This document shows positions 53,497 to 62,403 of a stretch of DNA of 64,000 nt, piece after piece; position 1 is the stretch's first letter, and each line of letters begins with the position of its first letter. The stretch covers positions 1 through 64,000 of the forward strand of contig DAISVU010000006.1 in NCBI GenBank assembly GCA_036839975.1, given 5' to 3'. The stretch is from RGIG7111 sp036839975 (GTDB lineage: Bacteria; Bacillota; Clostridia; Peptostreptococcales; Anaerovoracaceae). Under the pieces are notes generated by a model, which did not search any database, was not told where the DNA came from, and was given only the letters and a program-made list of their open reading frames with translations. Made by a program: the position numbers and the translations under genes.

Positions 53497-55308
53497 ATGA
53501 AAAAAATATTGGGTTTAGTTGTTGCTATTATAATATGTGTTTCATTAGTCATCGGCGATCCGATGGCTTATTTTGGTGCGGGCGGAATCTTCGGATCCAG
53601 GGCGGCAGCGAAATATGCGACGGGCTATTACAAGGTGACTGCTGACGATGGCCTTAATTTGAGATCGGGTGCGAAGATTTCGTACTCGGTGATTCTCACT
53701 GTTCCGACCGCTGCTACCGTCAAGGTTAGAAAAGTCAAGAAAAAATGGGGATATACGACTTACAACGGCAGGAAGGGCTGGATCTCGCTCAAGTATACGT
53801 CATATCTCGGCACTTATCTCCCCGGCAAGTACAAAATCACTGCAGAACCTTATCTCCGGCTAAGAAAGTCTGCGAGCACAAGATCGGACGTTCTTATAAA
53901 TATACCTAAAAATACGGCAGTAAAGGTAAGCAAATCCAGAGGTGTATGGGGATATACGACTTATAAAGGCAAGAAGGGCTGGATTATGATGAAGTACGTG
54001 AAGAGGCAGTCGGTGTCTGAAACTGCAGGCCCTGAGCTTTCCATAAAAAACATGAAGGCAACTATGCTGAGCCGGACTTCTGTTAAGATGTCGTGGAGCA
54101 GGCTTGGCAAGGCCGGAGGTTATAAAGTTTACAGGTCTTCAAAGAAAAGTAAGGGTTATTCTCTGATTGCCACAACTAAAAAAAATTATATCAAAGACAG
54201 TAAGTTGGGCAAAAACAAATACTATTATTATAAAGTACGTGCATACAGGGGTTCAAATAAAAAAGCCTACGGAAATATAACGGGCGCGCAAGAGATCTAT
54301 ACAGGCTCAGCCCCGACATCGTTCACATCGTTAAAAAGTGAAGGCGACACTTCTATAAAGATAAAATGGGAAAAAGCAGTCTATTCAAACGGATATGAGA
54401 TATACATGTGCAGCGGCAGTAAATATGTACGTCTTACAGTACGTAAGCCGAACACATCTGTCGCATACACCATCAACGGTCTTAAAGAAGGCACGACCTA
54501 TTATTACAAGATCAGAACATTCAGGACTATCAAAAAGAAGACTTATTACAGCGCTTTTTCGGCAGTCAAAAAGAAGAAACTGGTAAGGCTCAATTCTAAG
54601 ATTACAGGAAGCGGCATCACAAAACCGAAAACATTGAAAGTGGCTCAGGCCTTCACAATAAAAGGAAAGGTAAAATCAACTTATAAGTTGAAAAATGTAA
54701 AGGTGGGCATATGTGCTTCAAACGGCTCGTGGAAGAGCGGCAGCGGGATGACTGCAAGCAAGAATCCCAAGGAAAAATCTTTCGATATAAAAAGCGTTGA
54801 TGCGGATATTCTTTTTGATAATCTTTCAAAGGGCAAGTATTATTATAAAGTAACAGCTAAAGACACAAAGGGTTATGCCAAAACTGTGGTAAAAAACAAG
54901 TTTAAAGTAACAGCTGCAAAATTCATCTGGCCATGTGGAAACAGGAGCAATATTTCATGCGGCTACGGATGGCGGATACTCTTTGGGCGTCGTGATTTTC
55001 ATCCGGCGCTCGACATTGCCAAGCCGATCGGCACTGCGATCAGAGCCTCCAGGGCGGGCACGGTAAATGTGGTTCAGAACAATCCTAACGTTTCATCGTA
55101 CGGTAAATACATTATTGTCGAGCACGGCAGCGGATATGCGACCCTTTACGCACACTGCAGCAAGATCGTTGCATACACCGGAAAGAAAGTCAAACAGGGT
55201 GAGGTTATCGCAAAAGTCGGATCGACCGGCTGCAGTACAGGACCTCATGTCCACTTTGAGATAAGGTATAACAGCATCAAACAGAATCCTCTGAACTATC
55301 TGCCTTAG
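53497..55308 (+). CDS. secreted SH3b/Fn3/M23 cell-wall endopeptidase
   Basis: A 603-residue exported protein. Signal peptide at residues 1-25; two bacterial SH3 domains (about 44-108 and 112-170, each with LNLRSG or LRLRKS and a WGYTTYxGxKGWI end); two fibronectin III-like modules (about 178-275 and 276-370); a beta-sandwich of about 100 residues; and a C-terminal LytM/M23 metallopeptidase with HPALD (residues 502-506) and HVHFE (584-588) zinc ligands. It should bind and cleave peptidoglycan cross-links outside the cell. Lysine, tyrosine and glycine are very frequent. AGAAGG precedes the ATG. A single gene with its own promoter and terminator. Confidence 0.9.
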   Translation: MKKILGLVVAIIICVSLVIGDPMAYFGAGGIFGSRAAAKYATGYYKVTADDGLNLRSGAKISYSVILTVPTAATVKVRKVKKKWGYTTYNGRKGWISLKYTSYLGTYLPGKYKITAEPYLRLRKSASTRSDVLINIPKNTAVKVSKSRGVWGYTTYKGKKGWIMMKYVKRQSVSETAGPELSIKNMKATMLSRTSVKMSWSRLGKAGGYKVYRSSKKSKGYSLIATTKKNYIKDSKLGKNKYYYYKVRAYRGSNKKAYGNITGAQEIYTGSAPTSFTSLKSEGDTSIKIKWEKAVYSNGYEIYMCSGSKYVRLTVRKPNTSVAYTINGLKEGTTYYYKIRTFRTIKKKTYYSAFSAVKKKKLVRLNSKITGSGITKPKTLKVAQAFTIKGKVKSTYKLKNVKVGICASNGSWKSGSGMTASKNPKEKSFDIKSVDADILFDNLSKGKYYYKVTAKDTKGYAKTVVKNKFKVTAAKFIWPCGNRSNISCGYGWRILFGRRDFHPALDIAKPIGTAIRASRAGTVNVVQNNPNVSSYGKYIIVEHGSGYATLYAHCSKIVAYTGKKVKQGEVIAKVGSTGCSTGPHVHFEIRYNSIKQNPLNYLP

Positions 55309-55384
55309 TATGTATTCAAGACTGGATTTTTCGCAGCGCGATCACATGCCGATCAGAAGCATGATTAAAAAAGCTGTGCTTACA

Positions 55385-55409
55385 AGCCGTCAGTGTGGAT
55401 CTGACGGCT
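55385..55409 (+). terminator. hairpin after the M23 peptidase gene
   Basis: Perfect nine-base stem AGCCGTCAG / CTGACGGCT with a seven-base loop, followed by ATTTCTGTT. Confidence 0.65.
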
Positions 55410-55458
55410 ATTTCTGTTGAGATTAACGCAGTTTATATAAAAAGCGGCCCGGTATTTG

Positions 55459-55487
55459 TTGACATTAAAAATGCGGGTATATATACT
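55459..55487 (+). promoter_or_regulatory. promoter of glnA
   Basis: TTGACA (55459-55464), 17 bases and TATACT (55482-55487), about 40 bases before the ATG. No GlnR-type TGTNA dyad was recognised around it. Confidence 0.75.
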
Positions 55488-55526
55488 TGTTAAGATGAAA
55501 ATATCAGTTTACAGGAGGAACACTTA

Positions 55527-56960
55527 ATGTTTAATACGTTTGAAGAAGCGAAAAGGTATATTGAAGAAAACGATGTCGGAATGGTCGACTTTATGATGAT
55601 CGATCTGAACGGGCGCTGGAGACACCTTACTATTCCCTCAGGCCGTTTTAGTGAAGAAACTATGAAAAGCGGTATAGGTTTCGACGGCAGCAATTACGGT
55701 TTTGCTCCGGTAGAAAAAAGCGATATGGTATTTATCCCGGACCTTACGACAGCTTATATAGATAAATTTATGGAGATAAAGACGCTTGCAATGATTGGAG
55801 ACGTGTTTGTTATAGATATGCCGAATAACATAGCGTTTGATCAGGATCCGAGAAATGTTGCAAAGCATGCGGAAGAATACCTGAGAAGCTCGGGCATAGC
55901 TGATGAGATACGCATAGGACCGGAGTTTGAATTTCATGTGTTTGACCATGTGAGCTATTCCGTGGATCCTGACAGTTCGGGCTTTCACATAGATACAAAG
56001 CAGGCGGAATGGAACAAAGGGGTGGATAACGGTGAAAACCTGGCATATAAGATGAACCACGAAGCGGGGTATCATATGGCACCTCCGCAGGATATACTTT
56101 ATGATTTCAGGAGCAGGGTCACGATGCAGATGGAAGAGCAGGGAATCATGGTCAAGTACCATCACCATGAAGTGGGAGGCCCCGGACAGCTTGAGATCGA
56201 AGTCGAATTCGGAGGTCTGACGGAAATGGCCGACAAGACGATGATGACGAAATATATCGTAAAAAATCAGGCTATAAAAGAAAACAAGACGGTTACATTT
56301 ATGCCGAAGCCGGTTTATAACGAGGCCGGAAACGGGCTGCACGTGCATATGCACTTGTTCAAGGACGGAAAGCCTCTCTTTTACGATGAAAACGGATACT
56401 CACAGCTTTCTGATACAGCACTGTGGTTTATCGGCGGGCTTTTGACACACATAGGAGCGCTCTGCGCATTCACGAATCCCAGCACAAATTCTTTCAAGCG
56501 TCTGATACCGGGCTTTGAGGCACCTGTAACAGTGGGATTCGCTACCGCAAACAGAAGTTCTGTTATCAGGGTGCCGGGCTATGCAAAGACCCCTGAGACC
56601 AAGAGATTTGAGATCAGAAATCCGGACGGGACATGCAATCCGTACTATGCATACGCGTCTATACTTATGGCGGGTATTGACGGGATAAAGAAACAGATAG
56701 ACCCGATCGAGGCGGGCTTCGGACCGTATGACTTTAATCTGTTCGAGCTTCCTCAAGAAGAAAAGAAAAAGCTGAAGGGTCTTCCCAAATCACTTGGTTC
56801 AGCTATAAAAGCTCTGGAAAGGGATCATGATTTTCTGACAGAAGGTGGCGTATTTCCTGATAAGCTCATTGAAATATGGATACAGAACAAGAGAGATGAC
56901 CTTAAAATGCATATAGAGATGCCTACACCTGTGGAATTCAATATGTATTTTGACCTGTAA
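55527..56960 (+). CDS. glnA: glutamine synthetase, type I
   Basis: A 477-residue GlnA making glutamine from glutamate and ammonia. Conserved blocks: VDFMMIDLNGRWRHL, GIGFDGSNYGF, the metal-binding EFEFHVFD, NEAGNGLHVHMHLF, and the RLIPGFEAPV/ANRSSVIRVP active-site strand. RFEIRNPDGTCNPYYAY replaces the usual RxExRxPDxxxNPYL pattern acceptably. The adenylylation tyrosine motif of GlnE-regulated enzymes is not evident, as expected for Firmicutes. CAGGAGGAA precedes the ATG. A single gene ending in a strong hairpin. Confidence 0.95.
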   Translation: MFNTFEEAKRYIEENDVGMVDFMMIDLNGRWRHLTIPSGRFSEETMKSGIGFDGSNYGFAPVEKSDMVFIPDLTTAYIDKFMEIKTLAMIGDVFVIDMPNNIAFDQDPRNVAKHAEEYLRSSGIADEIRIGPEFEFHVFDHVSYSVDPDSSGFHIDTKQAEWNKGVDNGENLAYKMNHEAGYHMAPPQDILYDFRSRVTMQMEEQGIMVKYHHHEVGGPGQLEIEVEFGGLTEMADKTMMTKYIVKNQAIKENKTVTFMPKPVYNEAGNGLHVHMHLFKDGKPLFYDENGYSQLSDTALWFIGGLLTHIGALCAFTNPSTNSFKRLIPGFEAPVTVGFATANRSSVIRVPGYAKTPETKRFEIRNPDGTCNPYYAYASILMAGIDGIKKQIDPIEAGFGPYDFNLFELPQEEKKKLKGLPKSLGSAIKALERDHDFLTEGGVFPDKLIEIWIQNKRDDLKMHIEMPTPVEFNMYFDL

Positions 56961-57260
56961 ATATATCAAAGGGTCTGTAAGAGAGGCATAAAAAAATCTG
57001 TGGCGGCCTGTATATCTTATATCGGAAAAATCGGTGGATTTTCAAAGTCCGCTGATTTTATGATTTAAAAATTAAATTAAAAACGTGTGCAGAAATTGTA
57101 TGGAAAGATCAAACGCGTTCATAAAAAAGCATGGTATGAACGGTGTGTACGGTCTCCTGAACCGGTCGTATCCGTTGACTTCAGTTAGGCGGAATGTTAG
57201 AATCAAACTGGTAATTTATATGAGTTTTGAAAAAAATGTCTTATTGAGGGCTGGCAAGAT
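56961..57260. other. intergenic region between glnA and the LytTR gene
   Basis: Three hundred bases holding the glnA terminator and, after about 57100, a stretch with no promoter I can define. The open frame 57085-57348 overlaps the LytTR start in another frame and is not supported. Confidence 0.5.
57028..57060 (+). terminator. terminator after glnA
   Basis: Eleven-base stem AAATCGGTGGA / TCCGCTGATTT, fully paired if G-U pairs are allowed, with a nine-base loop and a following TTATGATTT. Confidence 0.6.
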
Positions 57261-57980
57261 ATGCTTATTTTCATTTGTGATGACGAGGTCCCGATTATTA
57301 AAAAATATGCGGAGCTTATTAAAAAGATTGGGCATGAGCACAGTATAAACATCCGGATAAAAGGTTGCATCAGCGGAGAACAACTGCTGTTTGAATTGTC
57401 TGAAGATCCAAACCGTGCGGATGTGGTGTATATGGATATAGATTTTGGCTCAAAGCTTGATGGAATAGCAACGGCCGACAAGCTCAGAAAAAAGGGATAT
57501 GATAAAGAGATAGTTTTCCTTACAAAAGGTAAGGAACGTGTTTTTGATGCATTTGATCCCGAGCCTCTGAATTACATTGTGAAAGACGAAACTTCCATGC
57601 AGAAATTCGAAAAGATATTGCTTAAGGCTTATGAAAAAATCAAAGCCAAAAACAGGGAGTTCATATCCATTTCATGTGCCGGCGAGAGCCGTAATATTCC
57701 ACTTGATGATATTTTCTATTTTGAAGTAAGCAGCAGGCTTATTGCTGTTCATTACGGGGAAGGAGAAATCTTCGAGTTTTATTCAACGATCGGCAAGATC
57801 GAAAATCTGCTCTTCAATAAGGGATTTATAAGAACACACAGAGCATTTCTGGTATCTGTGAGTAAGATAGCCACGGTTTCGGGAAACGAAGTCACCCTGC
57901 TCTGCGGTGATGTGATTCCTATAGGTCGTACATATCTGAAAGCGGTCAGAAATTACCTGACTGAACAGCAGGGGCTGTAA
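57261..57980 (+). CDS. LytTR-family response regulator
   Basis: A 239-residue AgrA-like regulator: receiver domain at residues 1-120 (acid pocket CDDE, phospho-acceptor in VVYMDIDFG, lysine in VFLTKGKER) and LytTR DNA-binding domain from about 130 (FISISCAGESRNIPLDDIFYFEV, FIRTHRAFLVSVSKI). The receiver lysine is shifted in context (LTKG rather than LTAK). The start ATG follows GAGGG by nine bases. No sensor kinase or signal peptide gene is adjacent, so it is an orphan here. The gene encoding a secreted tail-anchored protein follows after about 190 bases. Confidence 0.88.
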   Translation: MLIFICDDEVPIIKKYAELIKKIGHEHSINIRIKGCISGEQLLFELSEDPNRADVVYMDIDFGSKLDGIATADKLRKKGYDKEIVFLTKGKERVFDAFDPEPLNYIVKDETSMQKFEKILLKAYEKIKAKNREFISISCAGESRNIPLDDIFYFEVSSRLIAVHYGEGEIFEFYSTIGKIENLLFNKGFIRTHRAFLVSVSKIATVSGNEVTLLCGDVIPIGRTYLKAVRNYLTEQQGL

Positions 57981-58173
57981 ACGTAGGCAGAATATTGAAT
58001 TAGGGTCTGTTTCAAATGTTGAATGCTCAAAGGATATGTATGCGCCTCAAAAGAGTGCATTTACGCAATGAAAATTGCTTTATGCACAATAAAAGGACTA
58101 TTTGATTTTAACCGGTGGAAAAATTCCGGACATAAAATAGAGCAGCGTGCAGTACAGCACGGGGAACAAGAAT

Positions 58174-59082
58174 ATGACTGCTATAATAAAAAAAGAAAAA
58201 AGAATATTTGCATTTATAGCAGCAGTGTTGCTGTGCTTCGCAATGTCAGGAACTCTGACCGCAAGCGCCATCTGCGCTGACTCCGGTTATGATGTTGAAA
58301 TCCAAGGGATCAAAGTCCTTGGCATAGATACAGATAATGAAGATAGCGATAAAAGAATCTGCATATTCATGAAAAATGTTGAAATGTCAAATATTGAAGT
58401 GCTGAAGCTGTCTGATGATAAACTGAACAGTAAAATAGAAGAAGGTATGGCCATTGAATACAAGACGTTCAAGCATGAAAAACTTGAGCCCGGTTATTTT
58501 GAGGTGGAAGTGACAAACCTTTTCAAGATAAAAGAAGAAGCGGAGGCGCTTATATTAAAAAAAACAGGAGAGGTCGAGGTTCCAATAGCCTTCAATGTCA
58601 GAAATATCGTGACAAATGAGAAGACTGCTGTCGACAAAAAAAATGTACTTAGTTTTTCGGGATGGCCCTGTGTAAAAATCCGTTCAGCTGTATCAGGAGC
58701 AGATGCAGGGAGAGTCAACATATCGGTTAAAGAGATAAAAACTTCAAAGCGCAGGGATATAAGCGGTGATGTAAATAGATTTGAAGGGCGGACCGACGAC
58801 GCCACATACGGAGAATACAATGCAGACAACGGAGGAAATTCAAAAGGTGATGATGCCGTTGCCGATAAGGATAAAACAACGGCTTCGAAATGGTCGGGCG
58901 GCGCGGCGGAAGGTGGAGCAGTGGTCTCCACGGAACATGATAATAACAGCCTTATTATGATGACGGCGGCACTCAGCGGTATTGCGGCGCTGGCCTTCTC
59001 AGTAAGCATAGTTCCGGACATAAGGGTCATAAGATGGTACAACAGGAAAAAAGCCGAAAGGCTTGCAAATACAAAAAGATAA
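58174..59082 (+). CDS. secreted protein with C-terminal membrane anchor, unknown function
   Basis: A 302-residue protein with signal peptide (residues about 12-37, ending ASAICA), an ectodomain of about 200 residues lacking a recognised fold, a low-complexity G/D/S/T-rich stretch (about 205-255) and a C-terminal helix (MMTAALSGIAALAFSVSIV) followed by a basic tail. No LPXTG motif, so it is a membrane rather than a wall anchor. The start at 58174 follows GGGGA. It lies between the LytTR regulator and two small unknown genes leading to signal peptidase, so it may be a target or partner of this group. Confidence 0.6.
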   Translation: MTAIIKKEKRIFAFIAAVLLCFAMSGTLTASAICADSGYDVEIQGIKVLGIDTDNEDSDKRICIFMKNVEMSNIEVLKLSDDKLNSKIEEGMAIEYKTFKHEKLEPGYFEVEVTNLFKIKEEAEALILKKTGEVEVPIAFNVRNIVTNEKTAVDKKNVLSFSGWPCVKIRSAVSGADAGRVNISVKEIKTSKRRDISGDVNRFEGRTDDATYGEYNADNGGNSKGDDAVADKDKTTASKWSGGAAEGGAVVSTEHDNNSLIMMTAALSGIAALAFSVSIVPDIRVIRWYNRKKAERLANTKR

Positions 59083-59141
59083 AAAAAACACACAAAAACT
59101 ACAAATTAGTGTTATAATATACGGAATGGAGGACTGAACAA

Positions 59142-59309
59142 ATGAGCGCGGGGCTTATAATAGCGATCATAGTTCTGACAGTCATACTGATACTCGGCGT
59201 GTCAGTAAAAGTCTACACCAGAAGTAAATTGCGTGATATGGACGGAGTAGGGAATGTCTCGGTCAATAAAGGGGTTAATAAAGGGAATGCGGTTAATAAG
59301 GATAAGTGA
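59142..59309 (+). CDS. 55-residue single-pass membrane protein
   Basis: ATG at 59142, nine bases after GGAGG, and TGA at 59307-59309. One hydrophobic helix at residues 4-22 (GLIIAIIVLTVILILGVSV), then a short polar tail with a repeated VNKG motif. Too short for usual gene finders, but spacing and ribosome site support it. It precedes the coiled-coil gene by about 20 bases. Unknown function. Confidence 0.65.
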   Translation: MSAGLIIAIIVLTVILILGVSVKVYTRSKLRDMDGVGNVSVNKGVNKGNAVNKDK

Positions 59310-59328
59310 TTTATAGGAGGTAATGGTA

Positions 59329-60135
59329 GTGAGCGATATAGGCATGTCGGAAGCAAAAAACAAAGAAATTACGGATTTTCTTGAAAAGCTGGACATAAAG
59401 ATGGCTCGTAAAGGCGGATTTGAACAGGAAGACGTGTATTCTAAAATGCAGGACCTTTGCGATATTTATGAAAAACGTATAGAGAAAATGGAAGATTATT
59501 ATGAGGACAGGCTTTCGCAAAGTGGAGGTAATGATGAGGCTCTTCTCAAAGAAAATGAAGAACTCAGAGCTCGTGTCAAAAAACATGACGAGGACAGCAA
59601 GATATTTACAAACCTCATGATCGATGCAAAAAGGAACAGCGAAGCAAGGCTTGAAGAAGCTAATGCGGAAGCTGAAAAAATCATAGCGGAGGCAAACAAA
59701 AAGGCCGGCGAAACTATCCTGGAATCTCAAAACCAGTCGGAACAGATCCTTACTGAAACACAGCAGAAGGCTGAAGAGCTGATGAGAGAAAATACGGAAG
59801 CTCTTGAAAAACGCGCTGCGGAGCAGGAAGAAGCCCTGGATATACTAAGGCGGGAGAATGCGAAATACGTACAATACATCGAGAGCCTTGAGGGAGGAAT
59901 ACAGCAGATCAAAGCGAACCTCGAAGAAATCAAAGGAAAATTTTCAGTGGTTATGACAGAAAAGTCGGAGATGGAAGAGTCTGTTGATACTGCCTCAAGG
60001 GAAGAAGATGCGACAGGTGCAGGCTATACTCCGAATTATTCGACGGAAGATACCTCTGAAACGACTGAATCAGCTGACAATGCGGAGGGTAAAGCATACG
60101 GCTTTACAGCAGCAGCGGGAGGCACATATGAGTAA
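59329..60135 (+). CDS. coiled-coil protein, DivIVA-like in character
   Basis: About 268 residues, predominantly heptad-patterned helix from residue 15 to 215 (ARLEEANAEAEKIIAEANKK and QIKANLEEIKGKFSV regions), then a T/E/G-rich tail. The repeated A-x-x-x-A-E alanine-rich central stretch resembles DivIVA/ATP-synthase-b type stalks, but the N-terminal DivIVA lipid-binding motif is not clear. GGAGG is two bases before the ATG at 59323 and eight before the GTG at 59329, so the GTG is preferred. The stop overlaps the lepB start by eight bases; the two are coupled. Its role may be at the septum or pole. Confidence 0.65.
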   Translation: MSDIGMSEAKNKEITDFLEKLDIKMARKGGFEQEDVYSKMQDLCDIYEKRIEKMEDYYEDRLSQSGGNDEALLKENEELRARVKKHDEDSKIFTNLMIDAKRNSEARLEEANAEAEKIIAEANKKAGETILESQNQSEQILTETQQKAEELMRENTEALEKRAAEQEEALDILRRENAKYVQYIESLEGGIQQIKANLEEIKGKFSVVMTEKSEMEESVDTASREEDATGAGYTPNYSTEDTSETTESADNAEGKAYGFTAAAGGTYE

Positions 60136-60736
60136 AGATTTCAGTGATAATATTAACACTGAGATCCCTCAGCCTGACGACCCTGCTGCATTGCTTAAAA
60201 GGAAAAAAGATAATATAAAAAAAGGAAACGGCGGCTGGAAAGGATTGCTCATTGAGATAATCGTGGTAGCTGCCGTTATTGCAGTGATATTCCTGTTTGT
60301 TATAGGGCTCTCAAAAGTTGTGGGGTCATCGATGGAACCTAATTATTACGAGGGCGACAGAGTTTTGTATCTGAGGCTTGCAAATAATTTCCAGGCCGGA
60401 GATGTGGTTATATTCCGTACCTCCGGAGATAAGGATTATATAAAGCGCGTAATAGCCGTAGAGGGTGATAAGGTCGATATTGATAATGATACGGGCGATG
60501 TGATTGTAAACGGCAGGCCATATCAAAATGATCTGGTCGATGAGCCTACCATGAAATATGAAGGATCCGCTTACGGAACTCCGACGAGATTTCCGCTTAC
60601 GGTCAAGGAGGGGCACGTCTTCGTACTTGGTGATAACAGGATGGTCTCGATAGATTCACGCGTTGCGGGAATAGGTCAGATAGACACCGGTGATATAGAG
60701 GGAAAAGTGTTTTTCCTTATGCGCGGTATAAAATAG
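60128..60736 (+). CDS. lepB: signal peptidase I
   Basis: A 202-residue type I signal peptidase with one membrane helix (about 40-62). The catalytic serine is residue 68 in GSSMEPNYYEGD and the lysine residue 106 in YIKRVIAVEGD; GDNRMVSIDSR is the last conserved box (asparagine retained, with MVS replacing the usual S-x-D). A 35-residue charged cytoplasmic N-terminus precedes the helix. The start at 60128 follows GGGAGG and overlaps the preceding stop. The preceding three genes make exported or membrane-associated proteins, which may be clients. Confidence 0.9.
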   Translation: MSKDFSDNINTEIPQPDDPAALLKRKKDNIKKGNGGWKGLLIEIIVVAAVIAVIFLFVIGLSKVVGSSMEPNYYEGDRVLYLRLANNFQAGDVVIFRTSGDKDYIKRVIAVEGDKVDIDNDTGDVIVNGRPYQNDLVDEPTMKYEGSAYGTPTRFPLTVKEGHVFVLGDNRMVSIDSRVAGIGQIDTGDIEGKVFFLMRGIK

Positions 60737-60809
60737 CAGACTGATGTAAAAAACCTTCGGGAATGAATCATGACCCGGGCTTTGTTTTATATAAATATGA
60801 AACTTATGT

Positions 60810-62219
60810 CTATTTTCTTTTGTCGATCGGAACGTATTCTCTGTGAGGCTGCACACACATGTTCGCAGGTCTTACAAGTTTGTTTCCTGCTACAAGTTCC
60901 TCGAGATGATGAGCGACCCAGCCCGAAAGTCTCGCGGTTGCGAACAGCGGCGTGGCGATATCAAGCGGTATGTGAAGTGCCGAATATACAAACCCTGAAT
61001 AAAGGTCTACATTTGCACACATCGGTCTTTCTATTCCGGTTATCTCGGAGTGAAGAGCGGGGGTTAGCTTTTCGATCATCTCATACAGCCGGAATTCATC
61101 CATGCGGCCGCTGTATTCTGCGAGCTGCCTGGCCAGAGCTTTAAGCAGCCTTGTGCGAGGATCTGACAGTGTATAGACCGCGTGTCCCATACCGTATATG
61201 AGACCGCTCCTGTCGCCTGCTTCACCGCACAGGATCTTTGTAAGGTATTCGCTTATATCCTTTTCATTTGTTATATCTTTTACGTTTGCTTTTATATCGT
61301 TCATCATGTTAATTACAGCGATATTGGCGCCTCCGTGCTTGGGGCCTTTAAGAGAGCCGACTGCCGCGGCGATCGCGGCGTAGGTATCGGTGCCGGATGA
61401 TGAGATCACATGCGTGGTAAACGATGAATTGTTGCCGCCGCCATGCTCCGCATGAAGTATCAGTGATATGTCCAGAAGCTTTGCTTCCATGTTTGTGTAC
61501 TCGCCTGTCGGACGGATCATCCTGAGTATGTTTTCCGCAGTGCTTAGCTCAGGCAGCGGATTGTGCAGATGCATGCTGGTGAGTTCATAATACGATGATT
61601 TTGCCTGATATGCATATGCGATTATAGCCGGGAAATATCCGGTAAGGTCTATAGACTGTCTAAGTACATTGGAAATGGATATATCGTCCGGGTTCTTATC
61701 ATAGCAATAGAGCCCGAGAATGCTCCGTGCAAGCGTGTTCATTATGCTCTTTGACGGTGCGGTCAGAATCATATCACGTGCAAAACCCTGCGGCAGAGTG
61801 CGCTTTTCACCTACAAGCTTTCGGTAATTTTCCAGCTGCTGTCTATTGGGAAGTTCTCCCATGAGCAGCAGATATGAGATTTCCTCAAATCCGAAACGAC
61901 CTTCATCAAGACAGTTTTGCACGAGAGTTTCAACATCATACCCGCGATAATAGAGCCTGCCTTCTTCAGGAATCTTATTCTTTTCTTCATCAAGTGAATA
62001 GCCGACAACATCGCTGATCTTGGTAAGACCGACTATGACTCCTGTGCCGTTTACATTTCGGAGCCCTCTCTTTACGTTATATTTCCCGTAAAGTTCACCG
62101 TCTATCTGATCGTTAGCGGCGATTGTCACTGCCATAGTATCTATAGCGGAAGTAGGTTCGGGTTTCGCCTGTGGTCCTGAGACTCTGGCTTTCTTCAGTT
62201 TTTTCTTTTTTATCAGCAT
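60810..62219 (-). CDS. citrate synthase (citrate/2-methylcitrate synthase family)
   Basis: A 469-residue citrate synthase. The catalytic histidines lie in HAEHGGGNNSSFT and GMGHAVYTLSDPR, with the third acid in the late MCANVDLYSGFVY. The N-terminal extension contains a basic KKKKLKKARV start and AVTIAANDQIDGELYG. It could make citrate for glutamate synthesis by an incomplete TCA cycle, or methylcitrate. GGAG precedes the ATG. It is convergent with lepB and divergent from uvrB. Confidence 0.92.
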   Translation of the reverse strand: MLIKKKKLKKARVSGPQAKPEPTSAIDTMAVTIAANDQIDGELYGKYNVKRGLRNVNGTGVIVGLTKISDVVGYSLDEEKNKIPEEGRLYYRGYDVETLVQNCLDEGRFGFEEISYLLLMGELPNRQQLENYRKLVGEKRTLPQGFARDMILTAPSKSIMNTLARSILGLYCYDKNPDDISISNVLRQSIDLTGYFPAIIAYAYQAKSSYYELTSMHLHNPLPELSTAENILRMIRPTGEYTNMEAKLLDISLILHAEHGGGNNSSFTTHVISSSGTDTYAAIAAAVGSLKGPKHGGANIAVINMMNDIKANVKDITNEKDISEYLTKILCGEAGDRSGLIYGMGHAVYTLSDPRTRLLKALARQLAEYSGRMDEFRLYEMIEKLTPALHSEITGIERPMCANVDLYSGFVYSALHIPLDIATPLFATARLSGWVAHHLEELVAGNKLVRPANMCVQPHREYVPIDKRK

Positions 62220-62245
62220 ATGATCTCCTTATTCAAGCGAAAAAT

Positions 62246-62275
62246 ATTATACCATTAAACTATATATTTAGGCAA
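62246..62275 (-). promoter_or_regulatory. promoter of citrate synthase
   Basis: Minus strand TTGCCT (62275-62270), 18 bases and TATAAT (62251-62246), 27 bases before the ATG. Confidence 0.6.
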
Positions 62276-62305
62276 TACAGCATGGATAAATATACATTAA
62301 TGCGG

Positions 62306-62319
62306 CGAACAGCTGTTTG
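62306..62319. promoter_or_regulatory. LexA (SOS) box upstream of uvrB
   Basis: CGAAC-AGCT-GTTTG, a near-perfect match to the Gram-positive LexA/DinR consensus CGAAC-N4-GTTCG. It overlaps the -35 of the uvrB promoter, where LexA would block initiation. uvrB is a classical SOS gene. Confidence 0.75.
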
Positions 62320-62345
62320 CACAGATGAATGCCGTGTGTTATAAT
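62317..62345 (+). promoter_or_regulatory. promoter of uvrB
   Basis: TTGCAC (62317-62322), 17 bases and TATAAT (62340-62345), about 58 bases before the ATG. Confidence 0.7.
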
Positions 62346-62403
62346 CATGGAATAAAATTAAGCTTAAGAAGCAGCAATCGGGGAACACCGGCAGGAGATG
62401 AAA

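Noticed and set aside
57085..57348. 87-codon frame before the LytTR gene
   Set aside because: It overlaps the well-supported LytTR start in another frame, has no ribosome site and resembles nothing.
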